Shown piece after piece: positions 8,591-16,907 of a stretch of DNA of 64,000 nt. This stretch comes from LMUY01 sp964242925 (lineage in GTDB: Bacteria > Pseudomonadota > Alphaproteobacteria > Acetobacterales > Acetobacteraceae). The DNA lies in the NCBI GenBank assembly GCA_964242925.1, contig CAXTBW010000007.1, forward strand, positions 1 to 64,000, in the 5' to 3' direction. The stretch's first letter is position 1; each line of letters opens with the position of its first letter. Both the position numbers and the translations under genes were made by a program. The notes beneath the pieces were generated by a model. It saw nothing but the letters and a program-made list of their open reading frames with translations, made no database searches and was not told where the DNA came from.

Positions 8591-9847
8591 GGCGCGGTCA
8601 AGGCCTGCGCTGAACGCGTCGGTGGTCAGCGCTTCCCACGTCAGCGCGGCGGCGACCAGCGCGGCGACCCGCAACTCGGCCGTCGTCACCTTGTCCCGCG
8701 TGTCCGCCGCCGTCAGCACGTGGCGCAGGTTCGACCCCGGCTCGTCGAACCCCGCCACCAGGCGCAGCGCCGGAATGCCGTGCGCGGCGAAGTTGGCATG
8801 GTCCGAGTTGGTCATCAGCGGCAGGAACGCGCCCACCGGCAGCCCCGCCGCCCCGCTCACCCGACGCACGAAACTCGCCAACAAGGGGAAACCGCTGCAC
8901 AGCGCGGTCAGCCGCCCGGCGCCGCCAACGGAATCCAGGTTCACGTTGAGCACGATGGCATCCCGCTCCGCCTGGCTCAGCCCCTCGAGGTAGACGCGGG
9001 AGCCGGTCAGCGCCCACTCCTCCGCGCTGAACAGCGCCAGGCGCAACCCGTGGCGGAACTGGGCGACATACGGCGCCAGCGCCCGGGTCACCGCCAAGGC
9101 CACGGCGACGCCGGTCGCGTTGTCGATGGCGCTTTCCGCCGGGTCATGCCCGTCGACATGCGCGCTGAGCACCACCCAGCCGGACCCCGTTCCTGGCAGG
9201 TCGAACAGCACCGTGTCCGTCACCGCCGGCGCCGCCCGCGCGTGCAATACGATCCGGGCCCGCGCGAGCCCGCCGCGCCCGGGCGACAGCCGCGCGGCCG
9301 CCTCGGGCGAGATGCCCAGCGCGGGAATGCCAGGCGCCGCCCCACCTGCAACGGCCGAGCCCGGCAGCGGACCGGCGATCAGGAACGCCGCCGCCCCCGC
9401 CGCCAGCGCGGCCGCATATTTGTGCCGCCGGTGGAGGTGTCCGGCCGCGAACATGTACTCGTGCCGGACCAGCGCGATCCGCCCGCGCAGCGCATCGCCT
9501 GGCGCCTCGAACTCCTCCGCCGTGCCGCGCCCGACCGGCAGCACTTCCGCCTCCAGACCGTCCGTTCCATCCGAACGCAGCAGCGGCAGGCAGGCGAGCG
9601 GAACCGGGCCCTGCTCGGTCAGCAGCTCCAACCGCGCGGTGGTTGCATCCCATCCCGGGTAGGCGGCGGGCACGATCACGGGGGCGCCGTCGGCGGCGTT
9701 CGTCCCCAGCCGCCCGACCAGGGCGAGCGCCGCCCGTTCGGACGCCGTCCCTGCGCGCCGGCCGCCGCAATCGCAGATCGCCTCGAACTCCGCCGGCAGC
9801 AGCGCGTCGGCGAGGATGCTGGCGGCCAGGCCGATTGGCAGGGTCAT
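8573..9847 (-). CDS. M28-family zinc aminopeptidase
   Basis: The 424-residue protein has the M28 zinc site: a histidine and aspartate in HVDGHDPAESAIDNATG (about residues 230-246), the glutamates of SAEEWALTGS, the aspartate of NVNLDSVGG and the histidine of TNSDHANFAAHG. A PA-like insert (about residues 100-190) precedes the catalytic domain. The start ATG 9845-9847 has a strong GGAGG site, so the longer upstream frame is not real. No signal peptide is obvious. The last residues and the stop lie inside a diverged repeat element. Substrate is unknown. Confidence 0.88.
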   Translation of the reverse strand: MTLPIGLAASILADALLPAEFEAICDCGGRRAGTASERAALALVGRLGTNAADGAPVIVPAAYPGWDATTARLELLTEQGPVPLACLPLLRSDGTDGLEAEVLPVGRGTAEEFEAPGDALRGRIALVRHEYMFAAGHLHRRHKYAAALAAGAAAFLIAGPLPGSAVAGGAAPGIPALGISPEAAARLSPGRGGLARARIVLHARAAPAVTDTVLFDLPGTGSGWVVLSAHVDGHDPAESAIDNATGVAVALAVTRALAPYVAQFRHGLRLALFSAEEWALTGSRVYLEGLSQAERDAIVLNVNLDSVGGAGRLTALCSGFPLLASFVRRVSGAAGLPVGAFLPLMTNSDHANFAAHGIPALRLVAGFDEPGSNLRHVLTAADTRDKVTTAELRVAALVAAALTWEALTTDAFSAGLDRARPARA

Positions 9848-9911
9848 CGTCGCCTCCAAAAGGGTTGCCCCTTTCCCTTGCACGCCCGGCCCCCGCCGGG
9901 GAAGCTGCGGC

Positions 9912-10706
9912 ATGACCCCCAACGCTTTCACCGACGACATCCTTATAGAGACCAGCGCGGACGGCATCGCCGTCGTCACGCTGAACCGGCCCGCCAAGCG
10001 CAACGCCGTCTCGCTGGCGATGTGGCGCAGCCTGTCCGGCAGCTTCGCCGCGCTGGACGCCAGGTCGGACGTGCGCGTCATCGTGCTCACCGGCGCGGGC
10101 GGGCATTTCTGCGCCGGGGCCGACATCTCGGAGTTCGCGACGCTCCGCACCACCCAGGCCGACGCGCACGCCTACGAGGAAGCCGCCGACGCCGCCGCCA
10201 TCGCGCTACGCGACTGCGCCAAGCCGACGATCGCCGCCGTGCACGGCGTGGGGGTCGGCGGCGGCTGCGGCCTGGCGCTGGCCTGCGACCTGCGCGTGGG
10301 CGACGCCACCACCCGCATGGGCATCCCGGCCGGTCAGCGCGGCGTGGTTTACGGCCCATTGGACACGGGGCTGCTGCTGCGCCAGGTCGGGTTGGCGAAG
10401 GCGAAGCTGGTGCTGTTCTCCGCCCGACTGTTCGGCATGGCGGAGTGCCTGTCCATGGGCCTGCTTGACCTGGCCGGCGACAGCGCGCTGGACGAGGCGC
10501 TCGTCCAAGCCCGGGCCATCGCCGCCAACGCGCCGCTGTCGGTCGCGGGCGCCAAGTTCGTGCTGGAGACCCTGGCGCGCGGCGAGGCGCAGGCGCGCGC
10601 CGAGGAGATCACCGCCCGCGTCGAGCACGCCGCCGCGAGCGCGGACTACCGCGAAGCCACCGCCGCGTTCACCGAAAAGCGCACCGCTCGATTTCAGGGG
10701 CGGTAA
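9912..10706 (+). CDS. Enoyl-CoA hydratase/isomerase family protein
   Basis: The 264-residue protein is a crotonase. Motifs are TLNRPAKRNAVS near the N-terminus, the oxyanion-hole segments GGHFCAGADISEFA and GVGVGGGCGLALACDLRVG, and a C-terminal helix. A glutamate occurs in GMAECLSMGL. The family adds water to enoyl-CoA or isomerises it in fatty acid or amino acid degradation; the exact substrate cannot be read from sequence. It is divergent from the M28 peptidase gene with 64 bases between them and is followed by a repeat element. Confidence 0.9.
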   Translation: MTPNAFTDDILIETSADGIAVVTLNRPAKRNAVSLAMWRSLSGSFAALDARSDVRVIVLTGAGGHFCAGADISEFATLRTTQADAHAYEEAADAAAIALRDCAKPTIAAVHGVGVGGGCGLALACDLRVGDATTRMGIPAGQRGVVYGPLDTGLLLRQVGLAKAKLVLFSARLFGMAECLSMGLLDLAGDSALDEALVQARAIAANAPLSVAGAKFVLETLARGEAQARAEEITARVEHAAASADYREATAAFTEKRTARFQGR

Positions 10707-10724
10707 CAGCGCCCACCTCTTTCT

Positions 10725-10861
10725 CGTCATGCCCGGACTTGATCCGGGCGCCCAAGGGTCGCCAACGTCGCCGGCCACCCGCTAAATTGAAGCGGCCGCC
10801 AATACGTCATGACGGCGGACGCGGCGCCCCTTGGATACCAGGGTCAAGCCCTGGCATGACG
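10725..10861. repeat. 137-bp inverted-repeat element, copy A
   Basis: The element begins CGTCATGCCCGGACTTGATC and ends, on the opposite strand, with CGTCATGCCAGGGCTTGACC; the two ends pair over about 34 bases. Each arm contains its own smaller palindrome (CCCGG...CCGGG). It fills the gap between the enoyl-CoA hydratase gene and nadC, ending 22 bases before the nadC start. Confidence 0.75.
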
Positions 10862-10883
10862 GGTTTGAACGGAGAGACGCCGC

Positions 10884-11720
10884 ATGTACGACCGCTTCAC
10901 CGCGCAGCGCCAGATCGACCAGTGGCTGATGGAGGACATCGGCTGCTACGACCTGACCACGCAACTGATGATCGACCCGGCCGCGGAAGCCCGCTTCGTG
11001 ATGAACGCGCGCGAGGCCATGACCCTGGCCGGCGTGGACGTCGCCGCCGACGTGTTCCAGCGCTACGAGCCGCGTTGCACCGTCCAACGCCGCGCCGCCG
11101 ATGGTCAGCGCGTCGAAGCAGGCGCTGTGCTGATGCTCGTCGCCGGCCCCGCGCAGGCGCTGCTCACCGCCGAACGGACTGCGCTCAACATCGTCCAACG
11201 CCTGTCCGGCATCGCCACCGAGACCGCTCGCTACACCGCCGCCATCGCCCACACCCGCGCCCGCCTGCTGGACACCCGCAAGACCACGCCCGGGCTGCGC
11301 ATGCTGGAAAAGCACGCGGCGAGTTGCGGCGGCGCGGTCAACCACCGGTTGGGCCTGGATAGCGGCATCATGCTGAAGGACAACCACATCGCGGTCTGCG
11401 GCAGCATCGCCGAGGCGGTGCGCCGCGCCCGCCTCGGCGTCCCCGCGCTGACCAAGATCGAGGTCGAGTGCGACCGGCTGGAGCAGGTGACCGAGGCCCT
11501 GGCGGCCGGCGCGGACGTCATCATGTGCGACAACATGGCAATCCCGGATATGCGCGAGGCGGTGCGGATGATCGGCGGCCGGGCCATGGTGGAGGCCTCG
11601 GGCGGCATCCGCCTGGACACCATCGGGACGATTGCCGAGACGGGGGTGGACTACATCTCCACCAGCCGCCCGTTCCAGTCGGCGCCCGCAGTGGATATCG
11701 GCCTGGACGAAGCCGCCTGA
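10884..11720 (+). CDS. nadC: Nicotinate-nucleotide diphosphorylase (quinolinate phosphoribosyltransferase)
   Basis: The 278-residue protein converts quinolinate and PRPP to nicotinate mononucleotide, CO2 and PPi. Typical motifs are LTAERTALNIVQRLSG, LLDTRKTTPGLR, GGAVNHRLGL, MLKDNHI, IEVECDRLEQ and VMVEASGGI-like strands near the end. GGAGAG lies seven bases before the ATG. nadA and nadB are not adjacent; instead it heads a run containing a nucleoside-phosphorylase-family gene, an ABC importer and a nicotinate-dehydrogenase-like enzyme. It could serve NAD synthesis, or a pyridine pathway of that run. A ModD-type paralogue is possible but less likely. Confidence 0.88.
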   Translation: MYDRFTAQRQIDQWLMEDIGCYDLTTQLMIDPAAEARFVMNAREAMTLAGVDVAADVFQRYEPRCTVQRRAADGQRVEAGAVLMLVAGPAQALLTAERTALNIVQRLSGIATETARYTAAIAHTRARLLDTRKTTPGLRMLEKHAASCGGAVNHRLGLDSGIMLKDNHIAVCGSIAEAVRRARLGVPALTKIEVECDRLEQVTEALAAGADVIMCDNMAIPDMREAVRMIGGRAMVEASGGIRLDTIGTIAETGVDYISTSRPFQSAPAVDIGLDEAA

Positions 11721-11758
11721 CCGAGCGTCCGGTCAGCGACGAAGCGGCTGCGGCGCAG

Positions 11759-13264
11759 ATGTCGCTGCGTCGCCTGCCGATCGGGGCGGGCCGGATCAAC
11801 GTGGCCTATCTGCCGGCCGACAGCACCGTCGTCGCCGCCGAGTCCTACCTGGGCGGCGGACGCATCGAGGTCGGCGGCGCCGGACGCGCCATCCGCGCCA
11901 CGGTCAACCTGGTCGACCCGGGATGTTGGTTGAAACCGGACGAGATCGGCCTCTCGACCGAGGCGTTCGCGCGGCTGGGCCTGCCGGACGGCGCGCAGGT
12001 CGGCATCCGCCGCACGCCCTCGCCGGACAGCCGGGCGCTGCTGCGCCGCAAGATCGGCGGCGGCCGGCTGGACGCCGACGAGTACGAGGCGCTGTTCCGC
12101 GACATCATGGAGGACCGCTACCCCGAGGCCGAGATCGCCGCCTTCCTGGTTCAAACCATCCAGCAGCTGGACGATCCCGAGACGGTGGCGGTCGCCCAGG
12201 CGCGGTCCCGCCTGGCGCCTCGCATCGCCTGGAACGCGCCCATCGTGGTGGACAAGCACTCGCTCGGGGGCGTGCCCGGCAACTGCATCAGCCTCATCGT
12301 CGTGCCGATCGTGGCCGCGCACGGGCTGCTGATGCCCAAGACTTCGTCGCGCGCCATCACCTCGGCGTCCGGCACCGCCGACGTGATGGAGGCGGCCTGC
12401 CGCGTCGACCTGGACGCGGACGAGGTGCAGCGCGTGGTGCGCGAGACCGGCGGCTGCGTCGCGTGGAACGGCCGGCTGAACCACTCCGCGCTGGACGACG
12501 TGGTGAACGCGATCACGCGCCCGCTGGACCTCGACAGCAATCGCTGGTCGGTGGCGTCAATCATGTCGAAGAAGTGGACGGCCGGGTCGACACACGTCGT
12601 GGTCGACCTGCCGTGGGGCGCCAACGCCAAGCTGCGCACGCAGGCCGACGCGGAGGAGTTGGGCCGCGTGTTCGCGCTGGTTGGCGCCGGCCTCGGCCTG
12701 GTGGTGCGGCCGCTGGCGAGCGAGGGCGCCGGCGCGATCGGCCGCGGCATCGGCCCGGCGCTCGAGCTGCGCGACGTGATGCTGGTGCTGGACAACGATC
12801 CGGCCGCGCCCGCCGATCTCCGCGACAAGGCATTGTGGTTCGCCGCCGAGATCCTGGCGTTCGACCCCGCCATCGGCGACCTTGTCATTGGCATGACGCG
12901 TGCGAAGGAACTGCTCGCCTCGGGCGCCGCGCGCGACCGGTTCGCGCGCATCGTCGCGGCGCAAGGGGCGTTGCCGCGCGCCCGGCCGGCGCGGCTGACC
13001 CACATGGTGCGCGCCCCCTCCGGCGGCGTGGTCGCTTCAATCGACGGTTGGCAGATCGGCGGGATAGCGCGGCAGGCCGGCGCCCCGGCCGACAAAAGCG
13101 CCGGCATCGACCTTGCTGTCGCGGCGGGCGATCGCCTACGGTCGGGCGCGGCGCTCTACACCATCCACGCGGCCGCAGCCGCCGAACTGGAGGCGGCAAC
13201 CGCGATGGCTCACCGGAACAACGGCGTGGCGCTGCACCCAACGGAGCGCCCGCCATGCGGCTAA
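11759..13264 (+). CDS. Thymidine phosphorylase-family protein (AMP phosphorylase-like)
   Basis: The 501-residue product has the long form of the pyrimidine-nucleoside phosphorylase family: an extra N-terminal domain (residues about 1-85), then the phosphorylase core with VDKHSLGGVPGN, the SSRAITSASGTADVMEA phosphate-binding region and KWTAGSTHVVVDLPWG. This long form includes archaeal AMP phosphorylases, which split nucleoside monophosphates with phosphate to give base and ribose 1,5-bisphosphate; bacterial members are mostly uncharacterised. ATG 11759 is 38 bases after nadC, and its end overlaps the next gene by 10 bases, so it belongs to the same run. Confidence 0.85.
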   Translation: MSLRRLPIGAGRINVAYLPADSTVVAAESYLGGGRIEVGGAGRAIRATVNLVDPGCWLKPDEIGLSTEAFARLGLPDGAQVGIRRTPSPDSRALLRRKIGGGRLDADEYEALFRDIMEDRYPEAEIAAFLVQTIQQLDDPETVAVAQARSRLAPRIAWNAPIVVDKHSLGGVPGNCISLIVVPIVAAHGLLMPKTSSRAITSASGTADVMEAACRVDLDADEVQRVVRETGGCVAWNGRLNHSALDDVVNAITRPLDLDSNRWSVASIMSKKWTAGSTHVVVDLPWGANAKLRTQADAEELGRVFALVGAGLGLVVRPLASEGAGAIGRGIGPALELRDVMLVLDNDPAAPADLRDKALWFAAEILAFDPAIGDLVIGMTRAKELLASGAARDRFARIVAAQGALPRARPARLTHMVRAPSGGVVASIDGWQIGGIARQAGAPADKSAGIDLAVAAGDRLRSGAALYTIHAAAAAELEAATAMAHRNNGVALHPTERPPCG

Positions 13265-14205
13265 GGCTCGTCCTCACCCTGCTCGCCCTGTTCGCCGGCG
13301 CCGCGCATGCCGAGGAGATCACCGTCACCCAATGGGGCGCCAGCTTGTATGGCGCGCCGTTCGCGGTGGCGCTCGAGCGCGGCGACTTCAAGAAGGCCGG
13401 CATCGACATCACCGCCATTTCCGGCTCCGCCGGCGGCGGCACCAGCGTTCGCAACATCCTGGCCAGCGCCACCCCATACGGCGAGGTCGCCACCGCCGCG
13501 GCGCTGGCCGCCGCGCGGCAGGGCCTGGACGTGGTGATCGTGAACGCCGCCACCCGCACCGTCGCGGAGTCGACGCTGGTCGCCATGCCTGGCGGCGGGG
13601 TCAACGACTTGCGCGACTTGGCCGGCAAGCGGGTCGCCATCACCTCGCCGAAGTCCACGTCGGAGATGGTGTTCCTGCTGGAGCTGCAGGCGGAGGGCAT
13701 CGACCCGGCCGCCATCCGGCGCGTGTATTCCGGCGGCTACACCCAGGGGCTGACCATGCTGGAGCAGGGCGCCGTGGCCGCCGCCGTGCTGATCGAGCCG
13801 CTGTCGATCATCCGGCGCGACCGCTACCAGACGGTGATCCGCGCGAAGGGGCTGCTGCCGGCGATGACCACCTCCGTCGGCATCACCACCCGCGCCTTCG
13901 CCCACGCCCACGGCGACGCGTTGCGCGCGATCATCGCCGGGCGGCGCGCGGGGGTGCAGGCGATCTACGCCGACCCGGACGCGGCGGCCAAGCTGGTGGC
14001 CAAGCAGTTCGACATGGACCCGGCGCTGGCGCAGACCGCGGTGGCGAACATGATCGCGCCGCGCATGTGGAGCGAGGGCGGGTTCGACCAGGCCGAGCTG
14101 GACCGCATCGCCGCCGGGCTCAAGCTGGTGGGCGAGATCGACACGTCGCCGGCCTGGGCCAGCCTTATCGACCGCCAGTTCCTGCCGGCCGATCTGCAAC
14201 CTTGA
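13255..14205 (+). CDS. ABC transporter substrate-binding protein (NMT1/THI5-like)
   Basis: The 316-residue protein begins with a cleavable signal peptide (LVLTLLALFAGAAHA, cleavage expected after residue 19). The mature part reads ITVTQWGASLYGAPFAVALE, then GVNDLRDLAGKRVAITSP, typical of the NMT1/THI5-like periplasmic binding proteins that serve taurine, sulfonate, pyrimidine or nitrate-type importers. The substrate is not readable. It overlaps the phosphorylase-family gene by 10 bases and the ATPase gene by four, so it is the binding component of the importer encoded by the next three genes. Confidence 0.88.
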   Translation: MRLRLVLTLLALFAGAAHAEEITVTQWGASLYGAPFAVALERGDFKKAGIDITAISGSAGGGTSVRNILASATPYGEVATAAALAAARQGLDVVIVNAATRTVAESTLVAMPGGGVNDLRDLAGKRVAITSPKSTSEMVFLLELQAEGIDPAAIRRVYSGGYTQGLTMLEQGAVAAAVLIEPLSIIRRDRYQTVIRAKGLLPAMTTSVGITTRAFAHAHGDALRAIIAGRRAGVQAIYADPDAAAKLVAKQFDMDPALAQTAVANMIAPRMWSEGGFDQAELDRIAAGLKLVGEIDTSPAWASLIDRQFLPADLQP

Positions 14206-14990
14206 GCGCGGCGGTCCTGCCCCTGCCTCGCGTGGCGGAGATCGCCGCGACACTGGCCGGCGTCACGCGTGTTTATGGCGACCTGCACGCGCTCGGCCCG
14301 GTGGATCTGGACCTGCGGCGGGGCGAGTTCTTCGCCGTCGTCGGGCCGTCCGGCTGCGGCAAGTCCACCCTGCTGGACATCCTGGCCGGGCTGAGCCCGC
14401 CGACCGCCGGCAGCGTGGAATTCGAAGGCCGCCCTATCAACGGCGTTCCGGACGGGGTCGGCGTGGTGTTCCAGGAGGACGCCTGCTTCCCCTGGCTGAA
14501 CGTGCAGGCGAACATCGCGTTCGGCCTGCGGCGCGCCGGGTTCGCCGCAGCCGAGACCGACCGCCGAGTCGAGTACGCGCTGGGTTTCATGAAGCTGGCC
14601 GAGTTCCGCCGCGCCTATCCCGCGCAGCTCTCGGGCGGCATGCGGCAACGCGTCTGCATCGCGCGCACCCTGGTGCTTAGGCCGCGCCTGATTCTGCTGG
14701 ACGAGCCGTTCGGCGCGCTGGACCAGCAGAGCCGGCTGCTGATGGGCGACGAGCTGCTGCGCCTGTGGCGCGAGACGGGCGCTACGGTGCTGCTGATCAC
14801 CCACTCGCTGGACGAGGCGGCGTTGCTGGCGGACCGCGTCGGCGTGATGTCGGCCCGGCCAGGCCGTTTCCTCGAGATCATCGACACCGGCTGGCCGCGC
14901 GACCGCGACAGCCGCATGATGTCGGACCCGCGTTTCATGGCCCTGACCGCCCGGCTGTGGCAGCGGTTGCGGACGGAGGCGGTCCCCTGA
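14202..14990 (+). CDS. ABC transporter ATP-binding protein
   Basis: The 262-residue ATPase has Walker A GPSGCGKST (about residues 48-56), Q-loop VVFQEDACFPWL, signature LSGGMRQR (about 143), Walker B LILLDEPFGALD (about 163) and the H-loop LLITHSLDEA. It is of the SsuB/TauB type. The start is inferred as TTG 14202, overlapping the TGA of the binding-protein gene; a GTG about 30 bases later is an alternative. It energises the importer with the two permeases that follow. Confidence 0.93.
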   Translation: MSAAVLPLPRVAEIAATLAGVTRVYGDLHALGPVDLDLRRGEFFAVVGPSGCGKSTLLDILAGLSPPTAGSVEFEGRPINGVPDGVGVVFQEDACFPWLNVQANIAFGLRRAGFAAAETDRRVEYALGFMKLAEFRRAYPAQLSGGMRQRVCIARTLVLRPRLILLDEPFGALDQQSRLLMGDELLRLWRETGATVLLITHSLDEAALLADRVGVMSARPGRFLEIIDTGWPRDRDSRMMSDPRFMALTARLWQRLRTEAVP

Positions 14991-15001
14991 AGTCGGGAGC
15001 G

Positions 15002-15721
15002 TTGGTGGCCGCCCTGGTTGCGGTGCTGGAGGCCGCGTGCCGCGCCGGGCTGGTCCCGGCCACGGTGATCCCGCCTCCGAGCGACATCGCGGCGCAGCTT
15101 TGGCAAATCTTACGCTCGGGCGCGTACGCGCATGCCATCCTGCTCACGCTGGGCGAGGTCGCCGTGAGCGCCGTGTTCGCCATCGCGGGCGGGTTCGCGC
15201 TCGGCGTCGCCATCCACGCCAGCCGCTTCCTGCGCCGCGGACTGGAGCCGTTCCTGGCCAGCTGGTACGCCGTGCCGACCTTCATCTTCTACCCGGTGTT
15301 CGTCGTGCTGTTCGGCGTCGGCAGCACCGCCATCGTGGCGATCTCGGTGCTGCTGGCCGCGGTCGCCATGGTGACGGCGACGCTGACCGGGCTGGACCGC
15401 GTGCCGCGCGCGCTTTCCCGCACGGCGCGCATCCTGCACATGCGGCGGCTGCGCACCGCGCTGCTGGTCCAGTTGCCGTCGGCCGCGCCGCAGCTGTTCG
15501 GCGGCGCGCGGCTGGCCGTAGCCTACGCCTTCATCGGGGTGATCGCGTCGGAGTTCATCCTGTCCGGCGACGGCTTAGGCTACGCCATCGCCTACAGCTA
15601 CAACGATTTCGACAACCGCACGATGTACGCTCTCATGCTGCTGGTCATCATTGTCGTGGCGGGCGTGAACTCGGCGCTCGACGTCCTCGACCGGCGACTG
15701 CAGTCGCGGTTGCGCGGATGA
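15002..15721 (+). CDS. ABC transporter permease 1
   Basis: The roughly 239-residue membrane protein has about six hydrophobic segments and the BPD_transp_1 EAA-type loop (SRTARILHMRRLRTALLVQL followed by PSAAPQLFGGARL). It ends VNSALDVLDRRLQSRLRG, typical of SsuC/TauC permeases. The start is uncertain: TTG 15002 is used here, GTG 15005 is possible, and a GGAGG sits correctly spaced for a CTG at 14987. The stop overlaps the ATG of permease 2. Confidence 0.88.
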   Translation: MVAALVAVLEAACRAGLVPATVIPPPSDIAAQLWQILRSGAYAHAILLTLGEVAVSAVFAIAGGFALGVAIHASRFLRRGLEPFLASWYAVPTFIFYPVFVVLFGVGSTAIVAISVLLAAVAMVTATLTGLDRVPRALSRTARILHMRRLRTALLVQLPSAAPQLFGGARLAVAYAFIGVIASEFILSGDGLGYAIAYSYNDFDNRTMYALMLLVIIVVAGVNSALDVLDRRLQSRLRG

Positions 15722-16455
15722 CACGCTTGGTCCCAGCTTTCGTCGTCGTCTTGGCACTGCTGGCTTGCTGGCAAGCGCTGTCGTCCGCCGGCGGCGGCTA
15801 CGCGATCAGTTCCCCCGCGCAGACCGCCGCCCGGCTTGCCGCGCTGGCCGCCACGCCGCGGTTCTGGCGCGACGCCGCGCAGACCGGGCAGGCGTTCGCG
15901 TGGTCGCTGCTGCTGTCGATGGCGCTGGGCGTGCTGCTGGGCGTGGCGCTCGGCCTGAGCCGCGCGACCGGCGAGGTGGTCGAACCCATCCTGGTCGCGT
16001 TCTACTCGTTGCCGAAGGTGACGCTGTATCCGCTGGTGCTGCTCGCGTTCGGCCTCGGCATGTCGGCCCAGGTGGCGTTCGGCGTCATGCACGGCCTGGT
16101 CCCGGTCACGCTGCTGACCCGCAACGCCATCGGCCAGCTATCCCCCATCCACCTGCGCACCGCCCGTGTGCTGCGCCTAACCCGCGCGCAGATCGTGCGG
16201 ACGGTCGTGCTGCCGGCGATCATGCCGGAGCTGCTGGCCGGCATCCGCATCGGCTTCTCGCTGAGCCTGCTGGGCGTGCTGATCGGCGAGATGTTCGCCG
16301 GGCGGCGCGGCCTCGGCTATGCGGCGATCACCGCGATGGGCCTGGGCGACATCGCCACCATCATGGCGATCGGGCTGTTCCTGGCGGTGTTCGCGATCGC
16401 CGGCAACACCGCGCTGCTGGCGCTGGAACGCGCGGTGCGCGGCGCGCCTGCATGA
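15718..16455 (+). CDS. ABC transporter permease 2
   Basis: This 245-residue protein is a second SsuC/TauC-like permease with about six membrane segments, the loop TARVLRLTRAQIVRTVVLPA, and the typical GIRIGFSLSLLGVLIGEMFA. Together with permease 1 it would form a heterodimeric channel, whereas most NMT1-type importers use a homodimer. It starts with ATG overlapping the stop of permease 1 and its own stop overlaps the start of the [2Fe-2S] subunit gene, tying the importer to the hydroxylase. Confidence 0.9.
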   Translation: MTRLVPAFVVVLALLACWQALSSAGGGYAISSPAQTAARLAALAATPRFWRDAAQTGQAFAWSLLLSMALGVLLGVALGLSRATGEVVEPILVAFYSLPKVTLYPLVLLAFGLGMSAQVAFGVMHGLVPVTLLTRNAIGQLSPIHLRTARVLRLTRAQIVRTVVLPAIMPELLAGIRIGFSLSLLGVLIGEMFAGRRGLGYAAITAMGLGDIATIMAIGLFLAVFAIAGNTALLALERAVRGAPA

Positions 16456-16907
16456 TCCTGACGGTCAACGGAAAGACCCACGCGCTGGACCTGCCCAGCG
16501 ACACGCCCCTGCTGGCGGTGCTGCGCAACGACCTGGCTCTGAATGGTCCGAAATTCGGCTGCGGCCTGGGCGAGTGCGGCGCCTGCACCGTGCTGATCGA
16601 CGGCGTCCCCGCCCGCGCCTGCGTGCTGCCGGCCGCGCTCGCGGAAGGCCGCGCCGTGACGACGCTCGAGGGCCTAGGAACGCTCGATGCGCCGCACCCG
16701 GTGCAGGCCGCGTTCATCGCCGAGCAGGCGGCGCAATGCGGCTACTGCCTGAACGGCATGATGATGGCCGCGCACGCGCTGCTGGCGAACACCCCCAACC
16801 CAAGCGAGGCCGAGATCCGCGAGACGCTGCGCCACCACCTCTGCCGCTGCGGCGCGCACTACGAGATCATCCGCGCGGTGCAGCGCGCCGCCCGCCTGCT
16901 GGCATGA
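16452..16907 (+). CDS. [2Fe-2S] subunit of a nicotinate dehydrogenase-like molybdenum hydroxylase
   Basis: The 151-residue protein is the small subunit of xanthine-dehydrogenase-family hydroxylases. The plant-type cluster ligands are C37, C42, C45 and C57 (GCGLGECGACT...ARAC); the second cluster ligands are C96, C99, C131 and C133 (QCGYC and CRC). It carries electrons from the molybdenum subunit, like NicA of Pseudomonas nicotinate dehydrogenase or IorA of isoquinoline oxidoreductase. Four-base overlaps join it to the permease upstream and to the large subunit downstream. No FAD subunit gene is present. Confidence 0.93.
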   Translation: MILTVNGKTHALDLPSDTPLLAVLRNDLALNGPKFGCGLGECGACTVLIDGVPARACVLPAALAEGRAVTTLEGLGTLDAPHPVQAAFIAEQAAQCGYCLNGMMMAAHALLANTPNPSEAEIRETLRHHLCRCGAHYEIIRAVQRAARLLA